Notes under the pieces: model-generated
The model's input: the letters and a program-made list of their open reading frames with translations, nothing else
Database searches by the model: none
Told to the model about the DNA's origin: nothing
DNA from: Planctomycetia bacterium
Lineage (GTDB): Bacteria; Planctomycetota; Planctomycetia; Gemmatales; Gemmataceae
NCBI GenBank assembly: GCA_025356615.1
Contig: JANXSH010000737.1
Span: 1 to 13,800 of the forward strand
Direction: 5' to 3'
Length of the DNA: 13,800 nucleotides
Shown: piece by piece, positions 13,719-13,800 of the stretch
How the letters are laid out: every line of letters begins with the position of its first letter
Numbering within the stretch: position 1 is the stretch's first letter
Program-made: the position numbers and the translations under genes

Positions 13719-13800
13719 TAGGGTGGGTCGAGCGGAGCGAGGCCCACCAGCACTTCTCCGGCTTCACCCCTATCCTTGACACGAGTGGCAGTCTGGTGGG
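13719..13800. repeat. REP/MITE-like palindromic repeat, truncated by the window edge
   Basis: GGTGGG (13722-13727) and CCCACC (13743-13748) flank a CG-rich core GTCGAGCGGAGCGAGGC, forming an imperfect hairpin. About 45 bases later CTGGTGGG (13793-13800) is the exact reverse complement of CCCACCAG (13743-13750), as if a second inverted arm starts at the edge. TAGGGTGGGTCGAGCG-AGCGAGGCCCACCA-type units are, as I recall, widespread dispersed repeats in many bacterial genomes. No open frame of interest lies in this stretch. Confidence 0.6.

Noticed and set aside
1..13800. tRNA, rRNA or CRISPR array
   Set aside because: No cloverleaf-like segments, rRNA stretches or regularly spaced direct repeats were seen by eye on either strand.

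Overview
The window is high-GC bacterial DNA that looks like a planctomycete chromosome, most likely a member of the Gemmataceae. The support is the combination of a Hanks-type Ser/Thr kinase with an N-terminal zinc ribbon, several other zinc-ribbon membrane proteins, a GYF_2-type membrane protease, a Uma2-type nuclease and large exported proteins of unknown function. This assignment is an inference from protein style; no rRNA or other taxonomic marker is present.

Layout. Positions 1-317 (minus strand) hold the start of a probable IS630-type transposase running off the window, and a small ribbon-helix-helix-like protein whose C-terminus may have been cut by that element. A divergent intergenic region with a palindromic -10 box leads into a plus-strand block, 397-4320: truA (tRNA pseudouridine synthase), aroA (EPSP synthase) and a large exported protein of unknown function, all tightly spaced. 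This block converges at 4320/4337 with a long minus-strand block.

Minus-strand block, in transcription order: a zinc-ribbon/acyl-carrier-protein fusion (13589-13164) coupled by a GTGA overlap to an exported protein (13167-12019); a roughly 400-base non-coding gap; a membrane serine protease with zinc ribbon and GYF_2 domain (11617-10007); a membrane-anchored Ppx/GppA-like protein with zinc ribbon and a Thr-containing repeat linker (9966-8395); a zinc-ribbon Ser/Thr kinase with a C-terminal membrane anchor (8371-7007); then, behind a good sigma70-like promoter, a lid-less DnaK (6899-5319), a 58-residue zinc-ribbon protein (5310-5134) and a Uma2 nuclease with a coiled-coil tail (5137-4337), the last three translationally coupled.

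How they may work together. Five of the eight minus-strand proteins carry a four-cysteine ribbon with the same 16-residue spacer between its two Cys pairs. Protease, Ppx-like protein and kinase each have one membrane span and share spacing of 40 and 23 bases. This suggests a transmembrane signalling or protein quality-control unit: extracytoplasmic protease and actin-like domains, cytoplasmic ribbons and repeat threonines that the kinase could phosphorylate, and an adjacent chaperone. That model is inference; gene identities are much firmer than the model. The window's last 80 bases hold a REP/MITE-like inverted repeat that appears to continue beyond the edge.
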